Assembly (NCBI RefSeq): GCF_002127215.1
Contig: NZ_NFUT01000002.1
Span: forward strand, 778,162 to 842,161
Direction: 5' to 3'
Origin: Hydrogenophaga sp. IBVHS2
GTDB lineage: Bacteria; Pseudomonadota; Gammaproteobacteria; Burkholderiales; Burkholderiaceae_C
Length of the DNA stretch: 64,000 nt
Position numbers and translations under genes: made by a program. Each line of letters opens with the position of its first letter. Within the stretch, counting starts at the first letter, position 1. The notes under the pieces are model-generated. The model made no database searches. It saw nothing but the letters and a program-made list of their open reading frames with translations, and was not told the origin of the DNA. Shown one piece after another: positions 17,586-28,331 of the stretch.

Positions 17586-19937
17586 ATGAACGCCCCCCTC
17601 GACGTCTCCTTCTTCGCGCGCGCCGCCAAGCCCATCACCAGCTACCGGCCTTACTGGGCCAAACGCTTCGGCACCGCGCCCTTCCTGCCCATGAGCCGGG
17701 CCGAGATGGACCAGCTCGGCTGGGACAGCTGCGACATCATCCTGGTGACCGGCGACGCGTACGTGGATCACCCGAGCTTCGGCATGGCCGTGGTGGGCCG
17801 CGTGCTGGAGGCGCAGGGTTTTCGCGTGGGCATCATTGCCCAGCCCGACTGGCAGAGCGCCGACCCCTTCAAGGTGCTGGGCAGGCCCAACCTGTTCTGG
17901 GGCGTGACCGCCGGCAACATGGATTCCATGATCAACCGGTACACCGCCGACCGGAAGATCCGCAGCGACGACGCCTACACCCCCGGCGATGTGGGCGGCA
18001 AGCGGCCCGACCGCGCCGCCATCGTCTACAGCCAGCGCTGCCGCGAGGCCTACAAGGACGTGCCCATCGTGCTCGGCGGCATCGAGGGCAGCCTGCGCCG
18101 CATCGCGCACTACGACTACTGGAGCGACAAGGTGCGCCGCTCCATCGTGGTCGACAGCAAGTGCGACATCCTGCTGTACGGCAACGCCGAGAGGGCGCTG
18201 GTGGAGGTGGCCCACCGGCTGGCCGCGCGGGAGCCGGTGGAGAACATCACCGATGTGCGCGGCACCGCCTTCATCCGCCGTCCGGGCGATCCGTCCACCG
18301 AGGGCTGGTTCGAGATCGACTCCACCGAGGTCGACACGCCCGGCCCGGTCGAGTCGCACATCAACCCGTACCTCACCACCAGCGAGCAGGCCCAGGCGCA
18401 GGGCGAGAGCTGTGCCAAGGACGACCCGGCTGCTCAGCCTGCGACGACCGCGAGCCAGGGGCAGGCGGTGCAGACCATCCAGTTCGTGCCCAACCCGTCG
18501 CTCAAGGGCAAGGGTGGGAGGCCGCCGCGCGATCGCACCGTCATCCGGCTGCCCAGCTTCGAGCAGGTCAAGGCCGACCCGGTGCTCTATGCCCACGCCA
18601 ACCGGGTGCTGCACGTGGAGGCCAACCCGGGCAATGCCCGGGCCCTGGTGCAGGCCCATGGCGAAGGCGTGCTGGCGCGCGATGTGTGGATCAACCCGCC
18701 GCCCATTCCGCTGACCACGGCCGAGATGGACCATGTGTTCGACCTGCCGTACGCCCGCAGCCCGCACCCCGCCTACGCCGACGAGAACGGCCGCCACGAC
18801 GGCCCGACCAAGATCCCGGCGTGGGAGATGATCCGCTTCTCCGTCAACATCATGCGCGGCTGCTTCGGCGGCTGCACCTTCTGCTCCATCACCGAGCACG
18901 AGGGCCGCATCATCCAGAGCCGGTCCGAGGAGTCCATCATCCGCGAGGTGGAGGACATCCGTGACAAGGTGGAAGGTTTCACCGGCGTCATCTCCGACCT
19001 CGGCGGGCCGACCGCCAACATGTACCGCCTGGGCTGCCGCACGCCCGAGATCGAGGCCGCCTGCCGCAAGCCCAGCTGCGTCTACCCGGGCATCTGCCAG
19101 AACCTCACCACCGACCACGGTCCGCTGATCAAGATCTACCGCCGGGCCCGCGAGCTGCGCGGCATCAAGAAGGTGCTGATCGGCTCCGGCCTGCGCTACG
19201 ACCTGGCCATCAAGTCGCCCGAATACGTGAAGGAGCTGGTGCAGCACCACGTGGGCGGCTACCTCAAGATCGCGCCCGAGCACACCGAGGGCGGCCCGCT
19301 GTCCAAGATGATGAAGCCCGGCATCGGCAGTTACGACCGCTTCAAGCAGATGTTCGAGAAGTACAGCGAGGAGGCCGGCAAGAAGCAGTACCTCATCCCG
19401 TACTTCATCGCTGCCCACCCCGGCACCAGCGACGAGGACATGATGAACCTGGCGCTCTGGCTCAAGCGCAACGGCTTCCGGGCCGACCAGGTGCAGACCT
19501 TCTACCCCAGCCCCATGGCCACCGCCACGGCCATGTACCACACCAGCCTGAACACGCTCAAGGGCATCCACCGCGACGACCGCAGCGAGAAGGTCGACAT
19601 CGTGCGCGGCGAGCGCCGCCGCCGGCTGCACAAGGCGTTCCTGCGCTACCACGATCCCAACAACTGGCCGCTGCTGCGCGACGCGCTCAAGGCCATGGGC
19701 CGGGCCGACCTGATCGGCAATGGCAAGCACCACCTCATCCCCACCTTCCAGCCGGTGACCGATGGCGGCTACCAGAGTGCGCGCCGGAAGAACAGCACGC
19801 CGCCGGGCAAAGCCCGAACCGTGGCAGCAGGTCAGCCCCAGCCGGGCACGCTGCTCACCCAGCACACCGGTCTGCCGCCGCGGGTGCAGGGTGCCGGACC
19901 GGGCAAGGGACCGGCCGCGCGCCGCAAGCCCCGCTGA
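17586..19937 (+). CDS. YgiQ family radical SAM protein
   Basis: 783 residues. The N-terminal domain begins with the family segment ([33 protein letters not shown]). The radical SAM core has the cluster motif CxxxCxxC in [12 protein letters not shown] (Cys 426, 430 and 433), then [10 protein letters not shown] and [17 protein letters not shown]. The C-terminus holds [16 protein letters not shown] and a basic tail. The family is a cytoplasmic [4Fe-4S]/SAM enzyme of unknown reaction, conserved in bacteria. ATG 17586 was chosen because the protein then begins with the family N-terminus ([10 protein letters not shown]). Basic tail residues (GPAARRKPR) may bind nucleic acid, which is inference. Confidence 0.92.
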   Translation: MNAPLDVSFFARAAKPITSYRPYWAKRFGTAPFLPMSRAEMDQLGWDSCDIILVTGDAYVDHPSFGMAVVGRVLEAQGFRVGIIAQPDWQSADPFKVLGRPNLFWGVTAGNMDSMINRYTADRKIRSDDAYTPGDVGGKRPDRAAIVYSQRCREAYKDVPIVLGGIEGSLRRIAHYDYWSDKVRRSIVVDSKCDILLYGNAERALVEVAHRLAAREPVENITDVRGTAFIRRPGDPSTEGWFEIDSTEVDTPGPVESHINPYLTTSEQAQAQGESCAKDDPAAQPATTASQGQAVQTIQFVPNPSLKGKGGRPPRDRTVIRLPSFEQVKADPVLYAHANRVLHVEANPGNARALVQAHGEGVLARDVWINPPPIPLTTAEMDHVFDLPYARSPHPAYADENGRHDGPTKIPAWEMIRFSVNIMRGCFGGCTFCSITEHEGRIIQSRSEESIIREVEDIRDKVEGFTGVISDLGGPTANMYRLGCRTPEIEAACRKPSCVYPGICQNLTTDHGPLIKIYRRARELRGIKKVLIGSGLRYDLAIKSPEYVKELVQHHVGGYLKIAPEHTEGGPLSKMMKPGIGSYDRFKQMFEKYSEEAGKKQYLIPYFIAAHPGTSDEDMMNLALWLKRNGFRADQVQTFYPSPMATATAMYHTSLNTLKGIHRDDRSEKVDIVRGERRRRLHKAFLRYHDPNNWPLLRDALKAMGRADLIGNGKHHLIPTFQPVTDGGYQSARRKNSTPPGKARTVAAGQPQPGTLLTQHTGLPPRVQGAGPGKGPAARRKPR

Positions 19938-19953
19938 GGCGAAAGCCGCCCGC

Positions 19954-20631
19954 TCAGGGCAGCCGGCTGAACGGGGGCCAGATCAGCCAGGCCAGCAGGG
20001 CCAGGCAGTGCAGGGCGATGGTGGCCTTGAAGACCAGCTGGAACGAGGGCTTGCGGGTCTTGTGGTGCAGCACGCTCTGGGCGAACCAGGCGCCGGGCCA
20101 TCCGCCCAGCAGGGCGAATCCGTGCAGCACGCTTTCCTGCACCCGCCAGTCGCCGTTCTGGGCCGCGTGCTTGTCGCGCCAGTAGGCGAACAGGGCGACC
20201 ACATTGAGCAGGGCCAGCCCGACCAGCACCACCCACGGAAAGCGCCCCAGGCCGATGCCCGTGAGCCACATCAGCAGCCACACGCCCACCAGGCCGAGCT
20301 CGGGCCAGGGATGCCAGCGCTCCAGCCAGGACGGGGGACGGCTGCGACGCTGGACGCGGGGGCCGGCGGGCAGCAGCTCGTCCATGGTGGTGGCCACCTT
20401 CACGTCGGACTTGAAGTAGATGTCGGCCGGCCGGTCCTTGACCTGCAGGGCCTGCGGGCCACGCCCGCCCACCACGATTTCCTCGAACTCCACCGGCTGG
20501 CCGACCTGGATGGGCAGCGGCCCCTTGTAGTCGCGCAGATGAAAGCGGATGAAGGCCGCCGTCTGGGGGCTGCGGATCAGGCCCAGGCCCTCATCGGCAT
20601 TCCACTGGATCACGGAACCTTGTTTGCGCAT
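19954..20631 (-). CDS. Cold-shock-domain plus DUF1294 membrane protein
   Basis: 225 residues. The first 65 residues resemble a cold-shock (OB-fold) domain (KQGSVIQWNADEGLGLIRS, FHLRDYKGPLPIQVGQPVEFE), although the RNP motifs are divergent. The second half carries hydrophobic helices with the DUF1294 pattern (AYWRDKHAAQNGDWRVQE, HGFALLGGWPGAWFAQSVLHHKTRK). This two-domain fusion is a known betaproteobacterial and gammaproteobacterial architecture of unknown role, presumably inner-membrane and nucleic-acid binding. It lies 7 bases downstream of the CoA-transferase stop on the plus-strand coordinates, but is transcribed first on the minus strand away from it. Confidence 0.85.
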   Translation of the reverse strand: MRKQGSVIQWNADEGLGLIRSPQTAAFIRFHLRDYKGPLPIQVGQPVEFEEIVVGGRGPQALQVKDRPADIYFKSDVKVATTMDELLPAGPRVQRRSRPPSWLERWHPWPELGLVGVWLLMWLTGIGLGRFPWVVLVGLALLNVVALFAYWRDKHAAQNGDWRVQESVLHGFALLGGWPGAWFAQSVLHHKTRKPSFQLVFKATIALHCLALLAWLIWPPFSRLP

Positions 20632-20638
20632 GGTGGCT

Positions 20639-21523
20639 TCAGACCAGGGTGTGCAGCGGGATGTCGTGCTCGGCGGCCAGCCGGTCGAGCTCGGCGCGCC
20701 GGCGCTGGGCGAACCAGGTCGCCAGGGCTTCGCGGGTGGAGGGCAGGAACAGGGTCTGCGGCCCCTGCAGCGGCACACCCGCCACCTGGCACAGTGCTGC
20801 CGCAAAGTGCGGCTCCAGCGCTGCCACAGCCACCCGGCCGTCCTGGCAGGCGTACACACGGTAGCCCGCATGCGCGCCACCCACGGCGCCGTCGGGTCGG
20901 GTCAGGCCCCACTGGCGCGGCAACGCCAGCCAGGCGGCAGCGTCCGACAGGGCCACCGACTGGTGCTGTCCGCGTCCGGTCTGGCGGGCCACCGTCACGG
21001 CCGCCAGCACCGCCTCGGACGCCATCAGCGAGCCCCCCATGTCGGCAAACAGGGTGGCCGGCAGGTCCAGGCCGGGCACCAGCCCTGCGTCGGCCAGGTA
21101 GGTGAGGTCGTGCCCGGGTTCTTCGGCCCGGGCACCGGGTGCGCCGACGATGGACACCATCGAGAGGCCGGGATGGGCCTTGTGCAGCGTTTTCCAGTCC
21201 AGCCCCAGCTTGCGCAGCGCCGAAGGCCGAAACGAGGTGAGCAGCACGTCGGTGCCGGCCAGCATGCGCTGCAGGCGGGCCGCACCGGCTTCGGACTTGA
21301 GGTCGAGCGCCGACACCTTGATGCCGGCGTGCAGGGTGGCGTAGGCCTCGGGGTTGTACTGGCCCATGGGGTCACCGCTGCGCCCGGCCGGGCCCGGTGG
21401 CTCGATCTTGGTGCAGCGCGCACCCATCTGCTGCAGCCGCATCAGGGCGGCGGGGCCGGGCAGGTTGAGCGCCAGGCTCAGGACGCGGACACCGCGCAGC
21501 GGCTTGAGGACGGAAGACGGCAT
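20639..21523 (-). CDS. CaiB/BaiF CoA-transferase family protein (AMACR-like), short
   Basis: 294 residues starting MPSSVLKPLRGVRVLSLA. Family III CoA-transferase features are LPGPAALMRLQQMGARCTKIEPP, the substrate loop near DPMGQYNPEAYATLHAGIK, and the catalytic Asp in GHDLTYLADAG (D139), which is the Asp-Tyr arrangement of alpha-methylacyl-CoA racemase. At 294 residues it is shorter than the usual 360-400, the missing part being from the C-terminal region. It may be a racemase for 2-methylacyl-CoA or a CoA-transferase. The downstream cold-shock/DUF1294 gene starts 7 bases after its stop. Confidence 0.8.
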   Translation of the reverse strand: MPSSVLKPLRGVRVLSLALNLPGPAALMRLQQMGARCTKIEPPGPAGRSGDPMGQYNPEAYATLHAGIKVSALDLKSEAGAARLQRMLAGTDVLLTSFRPSALRKLGLDWKTLHKAHPGLSMVSIVGAPGARAEEPGHDLTYLADAGLVPGLDLPATLFADMGGSLMASEAVLAAVTVARQTGRGQHQSVALSDAAAWLALPRQWGLTRPDGAVGGAHAGYRVYACQDGRVAVAALEPHFAAALCQVAGVPLQGPQTLFLPSTREALATWFAQRRRAELDRLAAEHDIPLHTLV

Positions 21524-21579
21524 GAACGACGGGCTCGGAACAGGACCATCCGAATGTACCTGCGCCGGCCGCCTTGCAA

Positions 21580-22890
<1,311 letters not shown>

Positions 22891-22909
22891 TCATCCAGAA
22901 ACCCGTTCC

Positions 22910-23704
22910 ATGGCCCGCACCACTGCCCCATCAGGCCCCGGCATCGCCCGGGCCGACTTCATCGAAGGCATGGCCAAAGGCCTGGCGGTGCTGGAGAGTT
23001 TCGACACCTCCCGCCAGCGGCTCAATGCCACCCAGGCGGCCGAGCGGGCCGGCATCACCCGCGCGGCGGCCCGGCGCCACCTGCTCACGCTGGCGCACCT
23101 GGGCTACCTGGAATCCGACGGCAGCCACTACTGGCTGTCGCCCAAGGTGCTGCGGTTCTCGGGCAGTTACCTGGCGTCGGCCCGGCTGCCCCGGGTGCTG
23201 CAGCCCACGCTGAACCGGCTGGCGGCGCTCACACGCGAGTCGTTCTCGGCGGTGGTGCGGGATGGCGACGAGGTGGTCATCGTGGCCCGCAGCGTCTCGC
23301 CCCATGTGCAGCGGCTCATGGCCTATGGCCTGCACCTGGGGGCGCGGCTGCCGGCCCATGCCACCTCCACCGGCCGCGTGCTGCTGGCCGCCTTGCCGCG
23401 CACCGAACTCAATGCCTGGCTACGCGGCCGCGAGCTGCCGCGGCTCACGCCCCACACCACGGTGGAGCCCAAGGCGCTGCGGGCGCTGCTGGCCCAGGTG
23501 CGAACGGATGACTTTGCAGTGGCCCGCGAGGAGCACGAACTCGGCGTGTTTGCCGCCGCCGTGCCCTTGCGCGACATGCAGGGCCGCGTGGTGGCCGCCC
23601 TCAATGTGGTGGCTTCGCCCGAGCGGCTGGAGGAGTCGGTGCTGCGGCAGGACCTGCTGCCACAGTTGCAGGCCGCAGCCCTCGAGCTGCGGCCGCTGCT
23701 CTGA
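22910..23704 (+). CDS. pobR: IclR family regulator, PobR/PcaR-type
   Basis: 264 residues. An N-terminal winged helix (LNATQAAERAGITRAAARRHLLTLAHLGYLE) is followed by the IclR effector domain (SFSAVVRDGDEVVIVAR, LGARLPAHATSTGRVLLAALP, REEHELGVFAAAVPLRD). The opening FIEGMAKGLAVLESF is typical of the PcaR/PobR/PcaU subgroup that responds to 4-hydroxybenzoate, protocatechuate or adipate. Divergent from pobA, with a strong inverted repeat between, it very probably activates pobA in response to 4-hydroxybenzoate. It converges with livF, leaving only 10 bases. Confidence 0.9.
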   Translation: MARTTAPSGPGIARADFIEGMAKGLAVLESFDTSRQRLNATQAAERAGITRAAARRHLLTLAHLGYLESDGSHYWLSPKVLRFSGSYLASARLPRVLQPTLNRLAALTRESFSAVVRDGDEVVIVARSVSPHVQRLMAYGLHLGARLPAHATSTGRVLLAALPRTELNAWLRGRELPRLTPHTTVEPKALRALLAQVRTDDFAVAREEHELGVFAAAVPLRDMQGRVVAALNVVASPERLEESVLRQDLLPQLQAAALELRPLL

Positions 23705-23714
23705 AGGGCGGGGA

Positions 23715-24425
23715 TCAGACGCCCAGGTGCTGTTCCAGCAGGCCGGGCTGTGCCAGCAGTTCGGCCGAGCTGCCCTCGAACACCACCTCACCCTTGACCA
23801 GGATCACGTTGCGGTCGGTGATCTGGGTCACATGCTTCCAGTTCTTGTCGACGATGATGCTGCTGATGCCGCTCTCGCGGATCAGGCCGCAGATGCGCCA
23901 GATCTCGCGCGCGATCAGCGGGGCCAGGCCCTCGGTGGCTTCATCCAGGATGAGCAGGTCCGGGTTGGTCATGAGCGCGCGGCCGATGGTCAGCATCTGC
24001 TGCTCGCCGCCGCTGAGTTGCTGGCCACCGTGGTTCAGGCGTTCAGCCAGGCGGGGAAAGGTGTCCAGCACCCGCTCGTAGGTCCATTCGCGCTGGCCGC
24101 GTGTGCCCGCCCGGGCGGCCATGACCAGGTTCTCGCGCACACTCAGGTTGCCGAAGATGCCGCGCCCCTCGGGCACATAGGCGATGCCCAGGCGCGCCAC
24201 CTCGTAAGGCGATGCGCCGGTCATGGAGCGGCCCTTGATCTCGACCGTGCCGCCGCTGGGCTTGACGATGCCCATGACCGACTTGAGCAGGGTGCTCTTG
24301 CCCATGCCGTTGCGGCCCATCAGGCCGATGGTCTGGCCCGGCTCCACCGTGAAGTCGATGCCGCGCAGGATGTGGCTCTGGCCGTAGTGGGTGTGCAGGC
24401 CCCGGGCCTGCAGCAGGGCGGTCAT
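23715..24425 (-). CDS. livF: Branched-chain amino acid type ABC transporter ATPase LivF
   Basis: 236 residues. Walker A GRNGMGKST, Q-loop region YVPEGRGIF, signature LSGGEQQML, Walker B LLILDEATEGLAP. This is the LivF-type nucleotide-binding subunit of the HAAT importer family. The Walker B acid is present, and the normal H-loop position reads IVDKN, which deviates from the usual His. ATG 24425 overlaps the livG stop by 4 bases. It belongs to the livK-livH-livM-livG-livF operon, whose substrate could be branched-chain amino acids, amides or aromatic acids. Confidence 0.92.
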   Translation of the reverse strand: MTALLQARGLHTHYGQSHILRGIDFTVEPGQTIGLMGRNGMGKSTLLKSVMGIVKPSGGTVEIKGRSMTGASPYEVARLGIAYVPEGRGIFGNLSVRENLVMAARAGTRGQREWTYERVLDTFPRLAERLNHGGQQLSGGEQQMLTIGRALMTNPDLLILDEATEGLAPLIAREIWRICGLIRESGISSIIVDKNWKHVTQITDRNVILVKGEVVFEGSSAELLAQPGLLEQHLGV

Positions 24426-25207
24426 GCGTGTTCCTCCCCGAGGTAGGCGGCCTGCACGCCGGCGTCGGCGCGGATCTGCGCGGGCGTGCCGCTGGCGATC
24501 ACCTGGCCGTTGACCATGACGGTCAGCACGTCGGCCAGGCTGAAGACGGCGTCCATGTCGTGCTCGACCAGCATCATGGCGTGGTCCTTCTTGAGGCGTT
24601 GCAGCAGCTCGACCATGCGCTCGGCCTCGGCCGTGCCCATGCCGGCCAGCGGTTCGTCCAGCAGCAGCACCGTGGGTTCGGTGGCCAGGGTCATGGCCAC
24701 CTCGAGCTGGCGCTGCTCGCCATGGCTGGTGGTGCCGGCCACGGCCTTGGCGCGGGCGGTCAGGCCGGCGAGTTCGAGGGCCCGTTCGCAACGGCGGTTC
24801 ACATCGGCCATGCGGGTGGCCGAGGAGAACCAGTGCAGCGGGTTGAAGGACGCATGCCGCTCCCGCGACTGGGCGGCCAGCCGCACGTTGTCCCACACGG
24901 TGAAGGGCAGGAAGATGTTGGTCTTCTGGTAGCTGCGGCCCAGCCCCCGGCGGGAGATGGCCTCGGGTTTCTGACCGGCGATGGCGTGGCCGCCCAGGGT
25001 GATGGTGCCGGACGTGGGCGGCAGATCGCCGGAGAGCAGGTTGGTCAGCGTGGACTTGCCGGCGCCGTTGGGGCCGATGACGGCGTGTATGCGGTCGCGG
25101 TGGAGGTCGACCGACACGTCGTTGACGGCGGCCAGCCCGCCGAAGCGCTTGGTGAGCTGCCGGGCGCTGAGCACCGGTTGGTCGGTGTGGGTGGTGGCCG
25201 TGCTCAT
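24422..25207 (-). CDS. livG: Branched-chain amino acid type ABC transporter ATPase LivG
   Basis: 261 residues starting MSTATTHTDQPVLSA. Walker A GPNGAGKST, the Liv-specific segment RSYQKTNIF, signature TSHGEQRQLE (the LivG variant of LSGGQ), Walker B VLLLDEPLAGM and H-loop LVEHDMD. It couples ATP hydrolysis to transport through the LivH/LivM permease. Both ends overlap neighbours by 4 bases (livM stop upstream, livF start downstream), so translation of the four membrane and ATPase genes is coupled. Confidence 0.93.
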   Translation of the reverse strand: MSTATTHTDQPVLSARQLTKRFGGLAAVNDVSVDLHRDRIHAVIGPNGAGKSTLTNLLSGDLPPTSGTITLGGHAIAGQKPEAISRRGLGRSYQKTNIFLPFTVWDNVRLAAQSRERHASFNPLHWFSSATRMADVNRRCERALELAGLTARAKAVAGTTSHGEQRQLEVAMTLATEPTVLLLDEPLAGMGTAEAERMVELLQRLKKDHAMMLVEHDMDAVFSLADVLTVMVNGQVIASGTPAQIRADAGVQAAYLGEEHA

Positions 25208-26184
25208 GGTGCCTCCTTGCGGCCGAAGCGTTCGATCAGGCCCAGGAGGCCGCGCGGTGCCACGATCACCACCAGCACGATGAAGGCCCCCATGAGCAGC
25301 TGCCAGTGCTTGGTGAGGTCCTTGAAGAAGTGCATCACGTATTCGAAGGCAAAGGCACCGACGATGGCCCCGGCAAAGTTGCCCATGCCGCCCAGGATGA
25401 CCATCATGATGGCGTGCGCGCTCATGTGGAAACCCATCAGTTCGGGGTTGACGAAGCCGGTCTGGGCCGCCCACAGGTAGCCTGCCACGCCGGCCAGCGT
25501 GCCGGCCAGGGTGAAGGCGGTGAGCTTGTAGCCGAAGGTGCCATAACCCACGGCCCGCATGCGGTGCTCGTTGACGCGGATGCCGGCCAGCACCCGGCCG
25601 AAGGGCGAGAACAGCAGCCGGCGCAGGAAGGCATAGACCAGCACCAGCACCGCCAGGGTGACGTAGTAGAAGGTGGTCTTGTTGTCCAGGTCCAGGCCCA
25701 GGGCGGTGGCGTCGGGCCGGAAGGTGACATAGATGCCGTCCGAACCGCCCAGGCCCTTGTTGTCGAAGAACAGGAAGAACACCATCTGCGCGAAGGCCAT
25801 GGTGACCATGATGAAGTAGATGCCGTGGGTGCGGACCACGAAGAAGCCGATGACCAGCGCGGCCAGGCCAGCCCCGGCCGCGGCCAGTGGCAGCGACCAC
25901 CACAGCGCGATCGGTGCGTCCTGCGGGGTCAGGAAGGCCAGGGCATAGCCGGCCAGGCCGAAGTAGGCGGCATGTCCCAGCGAGACCAGACCGGTCACGC
26001 CCTGCAGCAGGTCCAGGCTCATGGCGAAGATGGCCAGGATCATCATCTGCGACAGCATGCCGAGGTAGAAGTCGGCACCGGTGAAAGGCATCAGCGGGAA
26101 GGCGGCGAGGGCGATGAAGCCCAGCCCCAGGATGAGCTGGATGCTGCGCGGCAGGCGCTCGAGTTGGGCTTTGGGGGAACTCAT
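25204..26184 (-). CDS. livM: Branched-chain amino acid type ABC permease LivM
   Basis: 326 residues with about nine hydrophobic segments. Family segments include LLQGVTGLVSLGHAAYFGLAGYA and the cytoplasmic coupling loop SPFGRVLAGIRVNEHRMRAVGY, characteristic of LivM. It forms the transmembrane channel with LivH in the inner membrane. ATG 26184 overlaps the livH stop by 4 bases, and the stop overlaps livG by 4. Confidence 0.93.
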   Translation of the reverse strand: MSSPKAQLERLPRSIQLILGLGFIALAAFPLMPFTGADFYLGMLSQMMILAIFAMSLDLLQGVTGLVSLGHAAYFGLAGYALAFLTPQDAPIALWWSLPLAAAGAGLAALVIGFFVVRTHGIYFIMVTMAFAQMVFFLFFDNKGLGGSDGIYVTFRPDATALGLDLDNKTTFYYVTLAVLVLVYAFLRRLLFSPFGRVLAGIRVNEHRMRAVGYGTFGYKLTAFTLAGTLAGVAGYLWAAQTGFVNPELMGFHMSAHAIMMVILGGMGNFAGAIVGAFAFEYVMHFFKDLTKHWQLLMGAFIVLVVIVAPRGLLGLIERFGRKEAP

Positions 26185-27044
26185 TGCTTGAACAGCCCTT
26201 CAGGCTTGTAGAGCAGGACCAGGGCCATCAGCATGTAGACCGCCATGCCGGCGATCTGCGGCACCAGCACCTTGCCGAAGGTGTCGACCAGGCCCACCAG
26301 CAGGGCGGCCACCAGGGCACCGCGCACCGAGCCGATGCCGCCGATCACCACCACCACGAAACACATGATCAGCACCGAGCTGCCCATGCCGGGGTACACG
26401 CTGGCGATGGGCGAGGCGATCATGCCGGCGATGGCCGCCAGCGCCACGCCCAGGGCAAACACCACGCCGTGGATCAGGCGGATGTTCACGCCCAGCGATT
26501 CGGTCATCTCGCGGTTGAAGGCGCCGGCGCGGATCTTCATGCCCAGCCGGGTCTTGCTGATCAGCAGGTACAGGCCCAGGGCCAGCACGATGCAGATGCC
26601 GGACATGACGAGCCGGTACACCGGGTACGACAGGTTCTCGGTCAGCGGGATGGACCAGTTGAGCACCTCGGGCACCTGCACCGCATGCACGTCGTCACCC
26701 CACAGGATGGACCGCAGCTCCTCGAAGATGTAGATCAGGCCGAAGGTCAGCAGCACCTGGTCGAGGTGGTCGCGGTGGTAGAAGTGGCGGAACAGCAGCC
26801 ACTCCAGCGCCCAGCCGAACACCACGGCCAGCGCGGCACCGAGCAGAACGGCCAGCGCCAGGCTGCCGGTCTGGCTGGAGATGAACCAGGCCAGGTAAGC
26901 GCCCAGCATGTAGAAGCTGCCGTGCGCCAGGTTGACCACGCCCATGATGCCGAAGATCAGCGTCAGGCCGGCGGCCAGCATGAACAGCAGCAGCCCGTAC
27001 TGCAGGCTGTTGAGGAGTTGTATGAGGAAGTTGGCGAAGTCCAT
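26181..27044 (-). CDS. livH: Branched-chain amino acid type ABC permease LivH
   Basis: 287 residues from ATG 27044 (MDFANFLIQLLNSLQYG); an in-frame GTG at 27053 is possible but less typical. It holds about eight membrane segments with the LivH markers GLTLIFGIMGVVNLAHGSFYMLGAYLA and the coupling loop TRLGMKIRAGAFNREMTESLGVN. It pairs with LivM as permease. It is separated from the binding-protein gene by a 99-base region with two hairpins. Confidence 0.92.
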   Translation of the reverse strand: MDFANFLIQLLNSLQYGLLLFMLAAGLTLIFGIMGVVNLAHGSFYMLGAYLAWFISSQTGSLALAVLLGAALAVVFGWALEWLLFRHFYHRDHLDQVLLTFGLIYIFEELRSILWGDDVHAVQVPEVLNWSIPLTENLSYPVYRLVMSGICIVLALGLYLLISKTRLGMKIRAGAFNREMTESLGVNIRLIHGVVFALGVALAAIAGMIASPIASVYPGMGSSVLIMCFVVVVIGGIGSVRGALVAALLVGLVDTFGKVLVPQIAGMAVYMLMALVLLYKPEGLFKQ

Positions 27045-27075
27045 GGCAATCACAACGGCCGGGGATGGCGTCGAT

Positions 27076-27122
27076 CCGGCTTCGCCGGTCGGCAGACATC
27101 GCCCTCCTCCAGGGGGGCGATG
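27076..27122. repeat. REP-like double hairpin between livK and livH
   Basis: Two hairpins in tandem: CCGGC-TTC-GCCGG (27076-27088) and CATCGCCC / GGGCGATG (27097-27104 and 27115-27122, 10-base loop). The sequence style (GC-rich arm, then a CGATGCCGAAGGCAGCGCGCG tail) resembles intergenic repeats frequent in Comamonadaceae genomes. Placed between a binding-protein gene and its permease genes, it may cause partial termination or protect the livK mRNA 3' end, giving more binding protein than membrane complex. Confidence 0.45.
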
Positions 27123-27143
27123 CCGAAGGCAGCGCGCGGGGGG

Positions 27144-28331
27144 TCAGCCCATCCGGCATCCGGTGGCCGGATCGGCGACCGCCTTCTGCGCAATGCCGAT
27201 CACCTTGTTTTCCTTGTTCTCGACCTTGCGCAGGTACATGTCCTGGATCGGGTTGTGGGCCTTGCTCATGGTCCACTTGCCGCGCGGGCTGTCGATGGTG
27301 GCGCCTTCCATGGCGGCGTACAGCGCCTTCTTGTTGTTCAGGTCGCCCTTGACCGCATTGGCGCCCTTGATGAGCAGCAGACCGGTGTCGTAGCCCTGCA
27401 CCGCGTACACGTCGGGCTGGAGCTTGAAGGTCTTGGCGTAGTTCAGGCGGAAGGTCTTGTTGCGCGGGGTGTCCAGCGAGTCGCTGTAGTGCATGGTGGT
27501 CAGCACGCCGTCGGCGGCCGGGCCGGCGGCTTCCAGCACGCCCTCGGTCAGGAAGCCCGAGCCGTAGAGCTGGATGTTCTTGTTCAGCCCGGCGGCGGCG
27601 TAGTCGCGCAGGAACTTGGCGGCGCCACCACCGGCGAAGAAGCAGGCCACGGCATCGGGCTTGAGCGCGGCGATCTCGGTCAGCAGGGCCTGGAACTCCA
27701 CGTTGGGGAAGGGCAGCCCCAGCTTCTTGATGATGGTGCCGCCGGCGGCGGTGTAGCTCTGCTCGAAGCCCTCGAAGGCTTCATCGCCGGCCGCATAGTT
27801 CCAGGTGATCCACACCGCCTTCTTGTGGCCGCGGTCCACCATGGCTTTGCCCAGGGCCAGCGTGGGCTGGCTGTTGGTGAAGGAGGTGCGGAACACGTTG
27901 GGGGCGCACTGGGCGCGGGTGGCCACGTGCACGCCGGCGTTGGGGATCAGGTTGAGCACACCGGTGTCGCGGGCCACCTTGTGGATGCCCATCTGCACGC
28001 CGGAGTGCACCGTGCCCACCAGCACGTCGACCTTGTCGCGTTGCACCAGGCGGGTGGCGTTCTCGATGCCCTTGGCCGGGTTGGATTCGTCGTCCACCTT
28101 GAAGAACTCCACCTCGCGGCCGCCGAGCTTGCCGCCCTGTTCGTCCAGCGCCATGCGGAAGCCGTTCTCGATGGCCACGCCGAGCTGCGCGAAGGTGCCG
28201 GTGTAGGGCAGCATGAAGCCCACCCGCACCTTGTCGGACTGGGCGCGCACGATCTGCGGCAGCAGCAGGCCGGTGGATGCTGCGCCGATCACGGCGGCAC
28301 TGCGGGTCAGGACAAGTCGGCGGGTGGTCAT
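27144..28331 (-). CDS. livK: Liv-type periplasmic substrate-binding protein
   Basis: 395 residues. The leader MTTRRLVLTRSAAVIGAAS has a paired Arg and a cleavage candidate after VRAQ, so Tat or Sec export is possible. The mature protein is a two-lobed type I binding fold (RVGFMLPYTGTFAQLGVAIENGFRM; VDVLVGTVHSGVQM; DAVACFFAGGGAAKFLRDY). ATG 28331 has GGAGACA seven bases upstream. First gene of the operon with livHMGF. The pocket cannot be read well enough to name the substrate; the neighbouring pobA-pobR pair makes an aromatic acid a reasonable alternative to branched-chain amino acids. Confidence 0.88.
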   Translation of the reverse strand: MTTRRLVLTRSAAVIGAASTGLLLPQIVRAQSDKVRVGFMLPYTGTFAQLGVAIENGFRMALDEQGGKLGGREVEFFKVDDESNPAKGIENATRLVQRDKVDVLVGTVHSGVQMGIHKVARDTGVLNLIPNAGVHVATRAQCAPNVFRTSFTNSQPTLALGKAMVDRGHKKAVWITWNYAAGDEAFEGFEQSYTAAGGTIIKKLGLPFPNVEFQALLTEIAALKPDAVACFFAGGGAAKFLRDYAAAGLNKNIQLYGSGFLTEGVLEAAGPAADGVLTTMHYSDSLDTPRNKTFRLNYAKTFKLQPDVYAVQGYDTGLLLIKGANAVKGDLNNKKALYAAMEGATIDSPRGKWTMSKAHNPIQDMYLRKVENKENKVIGIAQKAVADPATGCRMG

